Shown piece by piece: positions 32,814 through 41,091 of a DNA stretch of 64,000 nucleotides (position 1 is the stretch's first letter; each line of letters starts with the position of its first letter). The position numbers and the translations under genes are program-made. Below the pieces are notes generated by a model. It did not search any database. It was not told where the DNA came from and was given only the letters and a program-made list of their open reading frames with translations. Where the stretch lies: positions 51,153-115,152 of the forward strand of contig NZ_MKXB01000145.1 in NCBI RefSeq assembly GCF_001865245.1, written 5' to 3'. The DNA comes from Streptomyces sp. CC53 (GTDB lineage: Bacteria > Actinomycetota > Actinomycetes > Streptomycetales > Streptomycetaceae).

Positions 32814-33486
32814 GTCGATCCGCCACGGGCTCCTGGCCCTCCTCGAACGCGGCCCGCGCTACGGCTCCCGACTCCGTACGGAGTTCGAGGCCCGCACAGG
32901 CTCCACCTGGCCGCTCAACGTCGGCCAGGTCTACACGACGCTCAACCGACTGGAGCGCGACGGCCTGGTCACCCAGGAGGGCGAGGACGCGGCGGGGCAC
33001 GCCCTGTACGTCATCACCGACTCCGGGCGCGAGGAACTGCGCACCTGGTACGAGCGGCCCGTCGACCGGACCAGCCCCGCGCGCGACGAACTCGCCATCA
33101 AGCTGGCGATGGCGGTCGGTGCCCCCGGCGTCGACATCCGCGCGGTCATCCAGGCCCAGCGGCACCACACCGTGAAGGCCATGCAGGACTACACCCGCCT
33201 CAAGGCCCGCGCGCTCGGTGCCCTGGAGGGCGCGGGCGCCGCCGTCTCCTCCCGGGACCGCGACGACGTCGCCTGGCTGCTGGTGCTGGAGCAGCTGATC
33301 TTCCAGACCGAGGCCGAGGCGCGTTGGCTCGACCATTGCGAGGCCCGCCTCGTCCGGCTCGCGGCCGCGGTCTCCGCCACGGGGGAGGAGCCCACCCCGG
33401 CCCCGGCGCCCGACGCGGGCCCGGACGCTGCGGGGCAGGCACGGGCCGCCTCCCGGCAGGCGCCGGCCGCTTCGGGGCGGGCGTAG
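32812..33486 (+). CDS. PadR family transcriptional regulator
   Basis: A 224-residue regulator with the PadR winged HTH at residues 1-75 (IRHGLLALLERGPRYGSRLR, QVYTTLNRLERDGLVTQEG, ALYVITDSGREEL) and a C-terminal helical dimerisation domain (Vir-C type). A ~35-residue Ala/Pro/Gly-rich tail follows. The ATG at 32812 is inside the second ATAC-N3-GTAT site, so transcription is probably leaderless and self-repressed. It lies upstream of the ABC exporter genes (34093 on) on the same strand, an arrangement common for PadR-controlled efflux systems. Confidence 0.92.
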   Translation: MSIRHGLLALLERGPRYGSRLRTEFEARTGSTWPLNVGQVYTTLNRLERDGLVTQEGEDAAGHALYVITDSGREELRTWYERPVDRTSPARDELAIKLAMAVGAPGVDIRAVIQAQRHHTVKAMQDYTRLKARALGALEGAGAAVSSRDRDDVAWLLVLEQLIFQTEAEARWLDHCEARLVRLAAAVSATGEEPTPAPAPDAGPDAAGQARAASRQAPAASGRA

Positions 33487-34092
33487 GGCGCGTCCCCGCA
33501 CGTGGCGGCGGGTGCAGGGGCCGGCCCCCGAGGACGGGGACGATCCGTCGTCGACCGTCCGAGTACCGGACCCGGCCGCGGCGCACGGCGGGCGGTGCCG
33601 GCGGCTGCCGGGCGGCTCCGATACCGCCCCGCCGGGCGCCCGCGCCCCGGCGCACGGGTCGGCGGGCCGTACCCGGCCGGGCCAACGGGCCGGGTCAGGC
33701 CGGCGGAGGCTGCCCTTCCTTCCGGTCGTCCCGGTCCGGACCGGGACGACCGGAAGGCGACGGCGACCGTCTACGGGACGGCACCCGCGGCCGACCACGG
33801 AAGGCACCACCCCGCTCGGGCCGCGCCGGACCGTGCCGGGATCGGGCCGGCCGAGTGGTCCGGGCTCGCACCGGCGGTCCCTCGCCGGGGGTGGGCGGCA
33901 GTGCCTCCGCCCGGGGACGACCCTGCCTCACGGGGCGGCGTTCCCTCCGTCCCTCACCCCACCGGCCCGCACCGACCCACCCACCACACCCATCCCTACC
34001 ACCGGCCCGCCACCCCGCCCGTGGGCCCGACCACGCACACCGACACCGCTCCGTACCCGGCGCCGTCCGCGTACGCCAAGGGGGATCCTTCC
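33487..34092 (+). promoter_or_regulatory. 600-bp leader of the ABC transporter operon
   Basis: No gene is supported here. An open frame continuous with the ATPase extends upstream to 33502 but is Arg/Pro/Gly low complexity and crosses a 40-bp palindrome. The stretch holds that palindrome (33718-33757) and Thr/Pro/His codon-like low-complexity sequence just before the ATPase start. Confidence 0.4.
33718..33757. terminator. 40-bp perfect palindrome
   Basis: The 20 nt at 33718-33737 are followed directly by their exact reverse complement at 33738-33757. As RNA it forms a very stable hairpin; it may end the PadR transcript or attenuate expression into the ABC genes. A DNA-binding site is another possibility. 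Confidence 0.7.
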
Positions 34093-34896
34093 TTGTCACC
34101 ATCCATGCCACTCACGTCACAGCCGCCTCACCGGCCCGTCCTGCGGCTGAGCAAGCTGACCCGCGTCCACGGCAGCGGCGCCACGGAGGTCCACGCTCTG
34201 CGCGGGATCGACCTCGACGTCTTCCCCGGCGAACTGGTCGCCGTCATGGGCCCCTCCGGCTCCGGGAAGTCCACGCTGCTCACCCTCGCGGGCGGGCTGG
34301 ACACCCCCACCTCCGGGGAAGTCATCGTCGAGGGCACCGACATCAGCTCCGCCGACCGGAGCACGATCGCCGCGATGCGCCGCGGGAGCATCGGCTACGT
34401 CTTCCAGGACTACAACCTCATACCGGCGCTCACCGCCGCGGAGAACGTCGCCCTCCCCCGCGAACTGGACGGGACCCCCGCCCGCCGGGCCCGCACCGAG
34501 GCGCTCGCCGCCCTGGAGGAGATGAACCTCGGCCACCTCGCCGACCGCTTCCCCGACGAGATGTCCGGCGGCCAGCAGCAGCGGGTCGCCATCGCCCGCG
34601 CCCTCGTCGGCGATCGGCGGCTCGTCCTCGCCGACGAACCGACCGGCGCCCTCGACTCCGAGACCGGTGAGTCCGTTCTCGCGCTGCTGCGCACCCGGTG
34701 CGACGCCGGCGCCGCCGCGGTCCTCGTCACGCACGAGCCGCGGTTCGCCGCCTGGGCGGACCGCGTGGTGTTCCTGCGGGACGGCTCGGTCGTCGACCAG
34801 ACCGTACGCAGCGACGCCGAGTCCCTGCTCGCGGCCCCCACCGGCCCCCAGGGCGGCCCCCTGGGGGCGGCCGGTCAGGCGGGCGGCCCGCAGTGA
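34093..34896 (+). CDS. ABC transporter ATP-binding protein (MacB/LolD type)
   Basis: A 267-residue ATPase if it starts at TTG 34093, which has AAGGGGGA 8 nt upstream; ATG 34105 gives 263 residues. Walker A is GPSGSGKST, the Q-loop follows in YVFQDYNLIPALT, the ABC signature is MSGGQQQRVAIARAL, and Walker B is LVLADEPTGALDS, which marks the MacB/FtsE/LolD class with FtsX-like permeases. It energises the permease encoded next. Its stop overlaps the permease GTG by 4 bp. Probably regulated by the upstream PadR protein. Confidence 0.93.
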   Translation: MSPSMPLTSQPPHRPVLRLSKLTRVHGSGATEVHALRGIDLDVFPGELVAVMGPSGSGKSTLLTLAGGLDTPTSGEVIVEGTDISSADRSTIAAMRRGSIGYVFQDYNLIPALTAAENVALPRELDGTPARRARTEALAALEEMNLGHLADRFPDEMSGGQQQRVAIARALVGDRRLVLADEPTGALDSETGESVLALLRTRCDAGAAAVLVTHEPRFAAWADRVVFLRDGSVVDQTVRSDAESLLAAPTGPQGGPLGAAGQAGGPQ

Positions 34897-37757
34897 CGAA
34901 CTGGTTCCACTCCTGGCGTGCCGCAGTGCGGATCGCCCGCCGCGACGCCTGGCGCTTCAAGGGGCGCAGCTTCCTCGTCCTGGCCATGATCGCGCTGCCG
35001 ATCCTGGGCGTCAGCGCCGCCGACCTGACACTGCGCAGCGCGGAGCTTTCCCCGCAGGAGAAGGCCACCCGTCTCCTCGGCGCCGCCGACGCCCGCCTGA
35101 TCGACGCCGAGACCGGCGGTGCGGCCGTCTTCCAGAGCCCTGACGGCAGGGTGTCCACCCCGGCGAAGGAACCGGCGGTCGGACAGCCGTACCCGGACGG
35201 GTCGACGGACGTCGCCAAGGCGTTCCCGGCGGGGTCTCGGGTGCTGGCCGACGCCAACGGCTTCGCCAAGCTGAGCACCGCCCACGGCCTGCTCGGCACC
35301 GACGTCCGCGAGATCAAGGCGTCCGACCCGCTCGTCCGCGGCATGATGCCGCTGCTGGAGGGGCGCTTCCCCGAGCGGGACGACGAGGTCGCGGTCACGG
35401 GCGGCTTCCTGCGGGACAGCGGCCTGGCGGTGGGCTCGCGGCTCACCGCCCGCGGACTCGACCGCTCGTACGAGATCGTCGGGGTGTACGAGCTCCCCGA
35501 CGAACTCGACGCCTTGCAGGTCACCGTCCTTCCCGGCGCGCTGCTGGGTCCGCTCGGCAAGGCCCTCGAAGCCGACGGCCGCTCCGCGGCAGGGCCCTCC
35601 GTCAGCTACCTGCTCGCCCTCGGCGACGGGGCACACGGCGAGGGTTTCACGTGGAACATGGTCCAGGAGGCGAACGCCAAGGGCGTGAGGGTCGTGTCCC
35701 GCACGGTCCTGATCGACCCGCCCGACCGCGCCGAGGTTCCGCTGTTCCAGCAGGAGGACTCGGGCTGGTACGACGACTCTCCCGGCGCGGAGCGGCTCGC
35801 CCTCATGGCCGCCGCGACCGTCGCGGGTCTCGCCATGCTGGAGATCTGCCTGCTGGCCGGCCCCGCGTTCGCCGTCGGTGCGCGCCGCTCCCGCCGCCAG
35901 CTCGGCCTGGTGGGCGCCAACGGCGGCGACCGCCGCCACATCCGCTCCATCGCCCTGGCCGGCGGTCTGGTCGTCGGCGTCGCCGCGGCCGTCGTCGGCA
36001 CCGTCCTGGGCGTGGTCCTCACCTTCGCCCTCCAGCCGTGGCTGGAGGAGACCATCGGACAACGCTTCGGGGTCTTCGACATCCGGCCGCTGGAACTGCT
36101 CGGCATCGCCCTGCTCGCCGTGCTCACCGGCCTGCTGGCCGCCATCGTGCCGGCGGTCACCGCGTCCCGCGAGACCGTGCTGGCCTCGCTCACGGGACGC
36201 CGCGGAGTCCGTAGGAGCAGCCGCGTGCTGCCCGTCGTCGGACTGGTCGCCACCCTGCTCGGCGCTACCGTCGCACTGTACGGGTCGGTGTTCAGCGACC
36301 AGTTCGCCGTCGTGGTCGGCGGCAGCGCCCTGGCGGAGCTGGGCGTCGTCGCCATGACGCCCATGCTGGTCGGGCTGTTCGGCCGCATCGGCCGCTGGCT
36401 GCCGCTGTCGCCCCGGCTGGCCCTGCGCGACGCCGTCCGCAACCGGGGGCGCACGGCTCCCGCGGTGGCCGCGGTCCTGGCGGCCGTCGCCGGCACCGTC
36501 GCCGTGGCCACGTACGCGAGCAGCAGCGACGCGCAGGACCGTGCCGAGTACCAGGCGCGGCTGCCGCACGGCGCGGTCGCCGCGCTGGTGACGGTGGACG
36601 GCGGCCGGGACGTCCCGGCGATCCGCGACGCCGTGCAGAAGAACCTGCCGGTCGACGTCCGGGCCGACGTGTCCCGTGTGACCGTCGGCAAGCCGACCTG
36701 CAACCCGTGGGGCGGCGAGCCGGGCTGCGGCAGGCTGGAGGTGGTCATCCCCGAGGCCAACGAGTGCCCGCTGTGGAACAGCCCGGACCCCGAGGCGGCG
36801 TTCTCGCCGGAGGAGCGCCGCGGCTTCGCCCAGGACTGGCGCTGCGCCTCCCGCGGCTACGGCTTCGTCCCCACGGAGAACGGCTTCCTGATCGGCGACG
36901 AGAAGCTGCTGGCGGTGCTCGGCGTCGACGACCCGGCCGCCGCCCGGGCCCTGGCCGCCGGTGAGGTCGTCTCCTTCTGGAAGGCGCAGATCGGTGGGGA
37001 CGGCACGATCGCGCTGCGGATCGTCACCGACACCGAGAAGGCCGACCGCGCCGCCGAGCAGGGCAAGGAGCCCGAGGGCGCGGTGCGGTCCCTCCAGGCC
37101 TACCAGCTCGCGGACGACGTCGAGTCCTACGGCGTCAACGCGGTCATGAGCCCCGCCACCGCCAAGGCGGCCGGTCTGGCCACGGTGCCCCTCGGCTCGT
37201 ACTACTCGACACACCAGCCGCCGAGCTCCGAGCAGAAGCAGAAGCTCGACGCCGCCGTGGCCCACTCCGGCATCGACGCCGACCTGCACGTCGAATCGGG
37301 CTATGTCAGCGAGTACGGCATCGTGCTGCTGGCGCTGACCGTCTTCGCCGGTCTGATCACCCTCGGCGCGGCCGGTATCGCCACGGGCCTCGCCCAGGCC
37401 GACGCGGAGGCCGACCTGCGGACGCTGGCCGCCGTGGGGGCACCGAACCGCGTGCGCCGCACCCTCAGCGGGTTCCAGTGCGGGGTGGTGGCCGCGATGG
37501 GCGTGCTGCTCGGATCGGCCGCCGGGGTGCTGCCCGCGATCGGGCTGCGGCTCACCGAGCGGCGCCAGGCGCTGGACTGGTACGAGGAGCAGCTCGCCGC
37601 CGGCGGTGTGGGCCTCGGCACCGTACCCAGCGTGCCCATTGTCGTCCCCTGGCCCACTCTGGGCGCGCTGCTCGTCGCCGTTCCGCTCGGCGCGGCGGTG
37701 CTGGCCGCCCTGCTCACCCGGTCGCGTGGCGCCGTGGCCCGCCGCGCGGAGGCCTGA
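34893..37757 (+). CDS. ABC transporter permease, FtsX-like domains
   Basis: A 954-residue permease. An N-terminal membrane helix (FLVLAMIALPILGVSA) precedes a large extracytoplasmic domain. A three-helix FtsX block follows (LALMAAATVAGLAMLEICLL, VVGVAAAVVGTVLGVVLTFA, LLGIALLAVLTGLLAAIVPA), then a second extracytoplasmic part with several Cys (CNPWGGEPGCGRLE) and a C-terminal FtsX block (VLLALTVFAGLITLGAAGIA, then PWPTLGALLVAVPLGAAVLA). This duplicated layout is usual in actinobacterial lipoprotein or antimicrobial-peptide exporters; cargo unknown. GTG 34893 overlaps the ATPase stop (GTGA). A parS-like sequence lies inside the coding region at 35644. Confidence 0.92.
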   Translation: MTNWFHSWRAAVRIARRDAWRFKGRSFLVLAMIALPILGVSAADLTLRSAELSPQEKATRLLGAADARLIDAETGGAAVFQSPDGRVSTPAKEPAVGQPYPDGSTDVAKAFPAGSRVLADANGFAKLSTAHGLLGTDVREIKASDPLVRGMMPLLEGRFPERDDEVAVTGGFLRDSGLAVGSRLTARGLDRSYEIVGVYELPDELDALQVTVLPGALLGPLGKALEADGRSAAGPSVSYLLALGDGAHGEGFTWNMVQEANAKGVRVVSRTVLIDPPDRAEVPLFQQEDSGWYDDSPGAERLALMAAATVAGLAMLEICLLAGPAFAVGARRSRRQLGLVGANGGDRRHIRSIALAGGLVVGVAAAVVGTVLGVVLTFALQPWLEETIGQRFGVFDIRPLELLGIALLAVLTGLLAAIVPAVTASRETVLASLTGRRGVRRSSRVLPVVGLVATLLGATVALYGSVFSDQFAVVVGGSALAELGVVAMTPMLVGLFGRIGRWLPLSPRLALRDAVRNRGRTAPAVAAVLAAVAGTVAVATYASSSDAQDRAEYQARLPHGAVAALVTVDGGRDVPAIRDAVQKNLPVDVRADVSRVTVGKPTCNPWGGEPGCGRLEVVIPEANECPLWNSPDPEAAFSPEERRGFAQDWRCASRGYGFVPTENGFLIGDEKLLAVLGVDDPAAARALAAGEVVSFWKAQIGGDGTIALRIVTDTEKADRAAEQGKEPEGAVRSLQAYQLADDVESYGVNAVMSPATAKAAGLATVPLGSYYSTHQPPSSEQKQKLDAAVAHSGIDADLHVESGYVSEYGIVLLALTVFAGLITLGAAGIATGLAQADAEADLRTLAAVGAPNRVRRTLSGFQCGVVAAMGVLLGSAAGVLPAIGLRLTERRQALDWYEEQLAAGGVGLGTVPSVPIVVPWPTLGALLVAVPLGAAVLAALLTRSRGAVARRAEA
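35644..35657. promoter_or_regulatory. parS: parS-like site within the permease gene
   Basis: GTTTCACGTGGAAC differs from the 14-bp parS core GTTTCACGTGAAAC at one position. Streptomyces chromosomes carry a cluster of such ParB sites around oriC, many within genes. Confidence 0.65.
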
Positions 37758-37871
37758 GCGGTCCGGGCCGGTGAGCGGCACGCAGCTCTGACGTGACCGG
37801 GCGCGTGCCGCGAGGCGGGCGACCGCGGGGCCTGCCCCGGCGGCCGGAGCCGGCAGGCGGGCACGTGACCG

Positions 37872-37920
37872 CGGTGTGCCCCTGCGCGAGGGTGGATCAC
37901 CCCCGTGCGGGGGCACACCG
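37872..37920. terminator. Large hairpin between permease and bpa
   Basis: CGGTGTGCCCC (37872-37882) pairs perfectly with GGGGCACACCG (37910-37920), with extra pairing possible inside (GGGTG/CACCC). It ends 33 bp before the bpa ATG, so it may terminate the ABC operon or act on bpa. Confidence 0.65.
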
Positions 37921-37953
37921 TGGGGTGACGCATCTGTACGAGAGAATGGCGGC

Positions 37954-38496
37954 ATGGAGATGCCGAGGAATGAACGGTCGCAGGACAGCCCGCACGTCCT
38001 CATCGTCGGACAGGACGGTATGGCGCTCGCCGGTGGGCATGACGACGAGGTGCGCGAGGTCCCGGTCACGGACATGGTCGAGCAGCCTGCGAAGGTCATG
38101 CGGATCGGCAGCATGATCAAGCAACTGCTGGAGGAGGTGCGGGCGGCACCTCTCGACGAGGCCAGCCGCGTCCGGCTCAAGGAGATCCACCACAGCTCGG
38201 TGAAGGAGCTGGAGGAGGGCCTGGCGCCGGAGCTCGTCGAGGAACTGGAGCGGCTCTCCCTGCCGTTCACGGACGACGGCGTGCCGTCGGACGCGGAACT
38301 GCGCATCGCGCAGGCTCAGTTGGTCGGCTGGCTTGAGGGCCTCTTCCACGGTATCCAGACCGCGCTGTTCGCCCAGCAGATGGCGGCTCGCGCCCAGCTG
38401 GAGCAGATGCGCCGGGCGCTCCCGGCGGGTGCGGGCGGCAGCGACGACGACCAGCAGGGGCCCAACGCCACCCGTACGGGCGGCCCGTACCTGTGA
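37954..38496 (+). CDS. bpa: Bacterial proteasome activator (Bpa/PafE family)
   Basis: A 180-residue helical protein. The core is a helical bundle (KVMRIGSMIKQLLEEVRAAP, RLKEIHHSSVKELEEGLAPE, AQLVGWLEGLFHGIQTALFA) typical of Bpa, an ATP-independent ring that opens the 20S proteasome gate for unfolded proteins. The C terminus is GGPYL, close to the GQYL gate-opening motif described for mycobacterial Bpa, with Gln replaced by Pro. I chose ATG 37954 (MEMPRNERSQ), giving the family length; the frame extends upstream through a hairpin. Proteasome genes themselves are not in the window. Monocistronic. Confidence 0.92.
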   Translation: MEMPRNERSQDSPHVLIVGQDGMALAGGHDDEVREVPVTDMVEQPAKVMRIGSMIKQLLEEVRAAPLDEASRVRLKEIHHSSVKELEEGLAPELVEELERLSLPFTDDGVPSDAELRIAQAQLVGWLEGLFHGIQTALFAQQMAARAQLEQMRRALPAGAGGSDDDQQGPNATRTGGPYL

Positions 38497-38971
38497 CGTG
38501 AGGCCGCGGGGAGCGCGGGTGGAGGCGGCCGGCCGCAGGGGTGACGTGTGTTCAGGCGCATGAGCGGTACGGCACACGGTCTTGATCCCGTACCGGCTTC
38601 CCGGCCGCCCGGCGAGGGACGGCCGGCCGGGCGGCACGCCCTGCGGGCCCGACACCGGCGAAGGCTCCGCGCGAAGGCCCGCCCGGCTCGGGCGCTGGAC
38701 CCGCACGGTGGGCCGGCCCCGCGTGGGTGCTGAAACCGTCCGCGCATGACCCCAGGTGGCCGCTCGGCGCACGCGCGGGCGCCGGTGCGCGCTGCCGGCG
38801 TGCGGAGGCCGGACGCCGGCGATGGCCCGGCGCGTGCTGCGCTCAGGCGCGTGCGGCGGGCTGACGCAGGCTCAAGCACGTGGGCGTGCGGGCCTATTCG
38901 TGACCCGCGCTCGCACGTACCCGCCCCCTGCGGTCCCGCGGCGGTCACGGACCCGCACGACAGCAAGAACG
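38497..38971. other. Intergenic, no gene seen
   Basis: Between convergent bpa and the oxidoreductase lie about 475 bp before the terminator. Open frames on both strands are Arg/Ala/Pro low complexity without ribosome binding sites. No repeat or RNA is recognised. Confidence 0.45.
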
Positions 38972-39000
38972 GCCCGGCACCCTCCCGAGGGATGCCGGGC
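38972..39000. terminator. Hairpin terminator of the oxidoreductase gene
   Basis: GCCCGGCA (38972-38979) and TGCCGGGC (38993-39000) pair, with an inner CCTC/GAGG stem. It lies 14 bp after the minus-strand stop at 39015. Confidence 0.75.
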
Positions 39001-39014
39001 CTCCGTGTCTCCCG

Positions 39015-40004
39015 TCAGCTCGCTGAGGGGCCGGTCAGCAGGACCTTGCCGACGTGCGTGCTGTCTTCCAGCACCCGGTGGGCCTCCGCCGCCGCCGTCA
39101 TGGGCAGGACCCGGTCCACCACGGGACGCACCGCGCCCGCCGCCACCAGCGGCCAGACGTGCTCCCGGACGGCCGCGACGATGGCGGCCTTCTCCGTGAG
39201 GGGCCGGCCGCGCAGCGAGGTCGCCGTGACGGCGGCCCGCTTGGCGAGCAGCGCGCCGAGGTTCAATTCGGCCTTCCTGCCGCCCTGGAGGCCGATGACG
39301 GCCAGCCGTCCGTTGACAGCCAGCGCCTCCACGTTCCGCTCCAGATACTTGGCGCCGATGATGTCCAGGATGACGTCCGCCCCGGCACCGCCCGTCGCCT
39401 TGCGCACCTCCTGCACGAAGTCCTGCTCCCGGTAGTCGATGAGCACGTCCGCACCGAGTTCGGCGCACCGCGCCAGCTTGTCCGGGCTTCCGGCGGTCAC
39501 CGCGACGCGCGCTCCCACCGCCTTGCCGAGCTGGATGGCCATGGTCCCGATGCCGCTCGCCCCTCCGTGCACCAGCAGCGTCTCGCCGGGCCGCAGATGC
39601 GCCACCATGAAGACGTTCGACCAGACGGTCGCGGCGACCTCCGGCAGTGCCGCCGCCGTCACGACGTCCACGCCCTTCGGTACGGGCAGCAGCTGCCCGG
39701 CGGGGACGGCCACCTTCTCGGCGTACCCGCCGCCCGCCAGCAGGGCGCACACCTCGTCGCCGACGGCCCAGCCGGTGGCGCCGGGACCCACGGCCGCCAC
39801 ACGCCCCGAGCACTCAAGCCCCGGGTACACGGGCGCGCCCGGCGGTGGCGGGTAGAAGCCCTGGCGCTGCAGCAGGTCGGCGCGGTTGACGACGGTGGCC
39901 GCCACGTCGACGAGGACCTCGCCCTCGCCGGGCACGGGATCGGGCACCTCGGCCCAGACGAGCGCGTCGGGGCCACCGGGTTCCGGAATCGTGATCGCAT
40001 GCAT
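39015..40004 (-). CDS. NAD(P)H:quinone oxidoreductase, PIG3/MDR family
   Basis: A 329-residue medium-chain dehydrogenase/reductase. The N-terminal GroES-like domain starts MHAITIPEPGGPDALVWAEV and contains NRADLLQRQGFYPPPPG, characteristic of the zinc-free quinone oxidoreductase PIG3 group. The nucleotide motif is LLVHGGASGIGTMAIQL (GxxGxG). It should reduce quinones with NADPH. The ATG at 40004 gives the family start. It is separated by only 9 bp from the end of the potassium channel gene on the same strand, so it may be the last gene of that operon. Confidence 0.92.
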   Translation of the reverse strand: MHAITIPEPGGPDALVWAEVPDPVPGEGEVLVDVAATVVNRADLLQRQGFYPPPPGAPVYPGLECSGRVAAVGPGATGWAVGDEVCALLAGGGYAEKVAVPAGQLLPVPKGVDVVTAAALPEVAATVWSNVFMVAHLRPGETLLVHGGASGIGTMAIQLGKAVGARVAVTAGSPDKLARCAELGADVLIDYREQDFVQEVRKATGGAGADVILDIIGAKYLERNVEALAVNGRLAVIGLQGGRKAELNLGALLAKRAAVTATSLRGRPLTEKAAIVAAVREHVWPLVAAGAVRPVVDRVLPMTAAAEAHRVLEDSTHVGKVLLTGPSAS

Positions 40005-40013
40005 GGCGCGAGG

Positions 40014-41084
40014 CTACTCGGAAGGCGCCGACGCGTTCGATCCGTTGACGGCACGCACGATGGTGATCACTCGGTCGGTGAGCTGGAGGGGGCTGGCCTC
40101 CGGGTCGTCGTACCCGATCAGACGGTGCCCCCGCAGCACGCTCACCACGAGGTCGCCGGTCTCCCGGACACCGCGCCCGGCCTCTGCCTTGGTCACCGGC
40201 CGCTCCACGATGTCCAGGCCCGTACCGCGCTGGATGAGCCCCTCGATCACGGTGCCCGTGCTCGGGCTCAGGACCGACATGCCGAGCAGCCGCCCGGCCG
40301 CGCTCGCGCTGGTGATGACCGCGTCGGCGCCCGACTGGCGCAGCAGCGCGGCGTTCTCCTCCTCCCGGACGGCGGCGACGATCTTCGCCCTGCGGTTGAG
40401 CTGTCGGGCCGTCAGCGTGACGAGGACGGCCGTGTCGTCGCGCTGGGTGGCGACGATGATCTGGCCGGCCCTCTGCACCTGTGCCCGTAGGAGGACGTCG
40501 CTGCGCGTGGCGTCACCGAGGACACCGGTGAACCCGTCGGCGTTGGCAAGGTCGATCACCGCGCTGTTCGGGTCGACGACGACGACCTGGTCCTTCTTCA
40601 GCCCCGTGGCGCTGAGCGTCTCCAGTGCGGAGCGGCCCTTCGTACCGAAACCGACGACGACGGTGTGATCGCGCAAGGCGCGCCTCCAGCGTTTCTCCCG
40701 CCATTCCTGACGGGTTCGTTCCGCGAGCACTTCGAGGGTGGTGCCGACCAGGATGATCAGGAAGATCACCCGCAGGGGCGTCACCACGAAGACGTTGATG
40801 AGCCTGGCGGCGTCCGAGACGGGCACGATGTCGCCGTAACCGGTGGTCGAGAGGGTCACGGTCGCGTAGTAGAAGGCGTCGAGCACGCTGACCTGCCCGT
40901 CGGCGCCGTCCTTGTAGCCGTCGCGGTCGAGCGCGACGATCAGCCCGGTGAACAGCAGGACCACTGCGGCCAGGGTCAAGCGCTTGGCGACCTGGCGCAG
41001 GGGGTGCTGCACGATCTGGCGGGGGAGCTTGAGCTGGCCGGTGAGCAGCCGCTGGCCGGCCGAGCGGGGCTCCGGCTGTTTCAC
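40014..41084 (-). CDS. Potassium channel, two-TM with RCK domain
   Basis: A 356-residue channel subunit. Helix 1 is near residues 35-52 (LTLAAVVLLFTGLIVAL). The pore helix and selectivity filter are FYYATVTLSTTGYGDIVPVS (TTGYGD at 80-85), and helix 2 is FLIILVGTTLEVL. A cytoplasmic RCK (TrkA-N) domain follows with VVVGFGTKGRSAL (GxGxxG at 145-150) and a TrkA-C domain near the end. Four subunits would form a gated K+ channel. Start GTG 41082-41084 overlaps the moeA stop by 4 bp and lies inside the parS palindrome. Third gene of mobA-moeA-channel. Confidence 0.93.
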   Translation of the reverse strand: MKQPEPRSAGQRLLTGQLKLPRQIVQHPLRQVAKRLTLAAVVLLFTGLIVALDRDGYKDGADGQVSVLDAFYYATVTLSTTGYGDIVPVSDAARLINVFVVTPLRVIFLIILVGTTLEVLAERTRQEWREKRWRRALRDHTVVVGFGTKGRSALETLSATGLKKDQVVVVDPNSAVIDLANADGFTGVLGDATRSDVLLRAQVQRAGQIIVATQRDDTAVLVTLTARQLNRRAKIVAAVREEENAALLRQSGADAVITSASAAGRLLGMSVLSPSTGTVIEGLIQRGTGLDIVERPVTKAEAGRGVRETGDLVVSVLRGHRLIGYDDPEASPLQLTDRVITIVRAVNGSNASAPSE

Positions 41085-41091
41085 GTGAAAC
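41078..41091. promoter_or_regulatory. parS: parS centromere site
   Basis: GTTTCACGTGAAAC is a perfect 14-bp palindrome; with the flanking T at 41077 it matches 15 of 16 bases of the general bacterial parS consensus. It should bind ParB. It covers the last codons of moeA and the start codon of the potassium channel gene. Confidence 0.92.

Noticed and set aside
33502..34092. In-frame upstream extension of the ABC ATPase
   Set aside because: Crosses a 40-bp palindrome, has no ATPase homology, and a good ribosome binding site precedes TTG 34093.
34875..38306. 1143-codon minus-strand frame across the ABC permease
   Set aside because: Antisense shadow of the permease and bpa genes with low-complexity composition.
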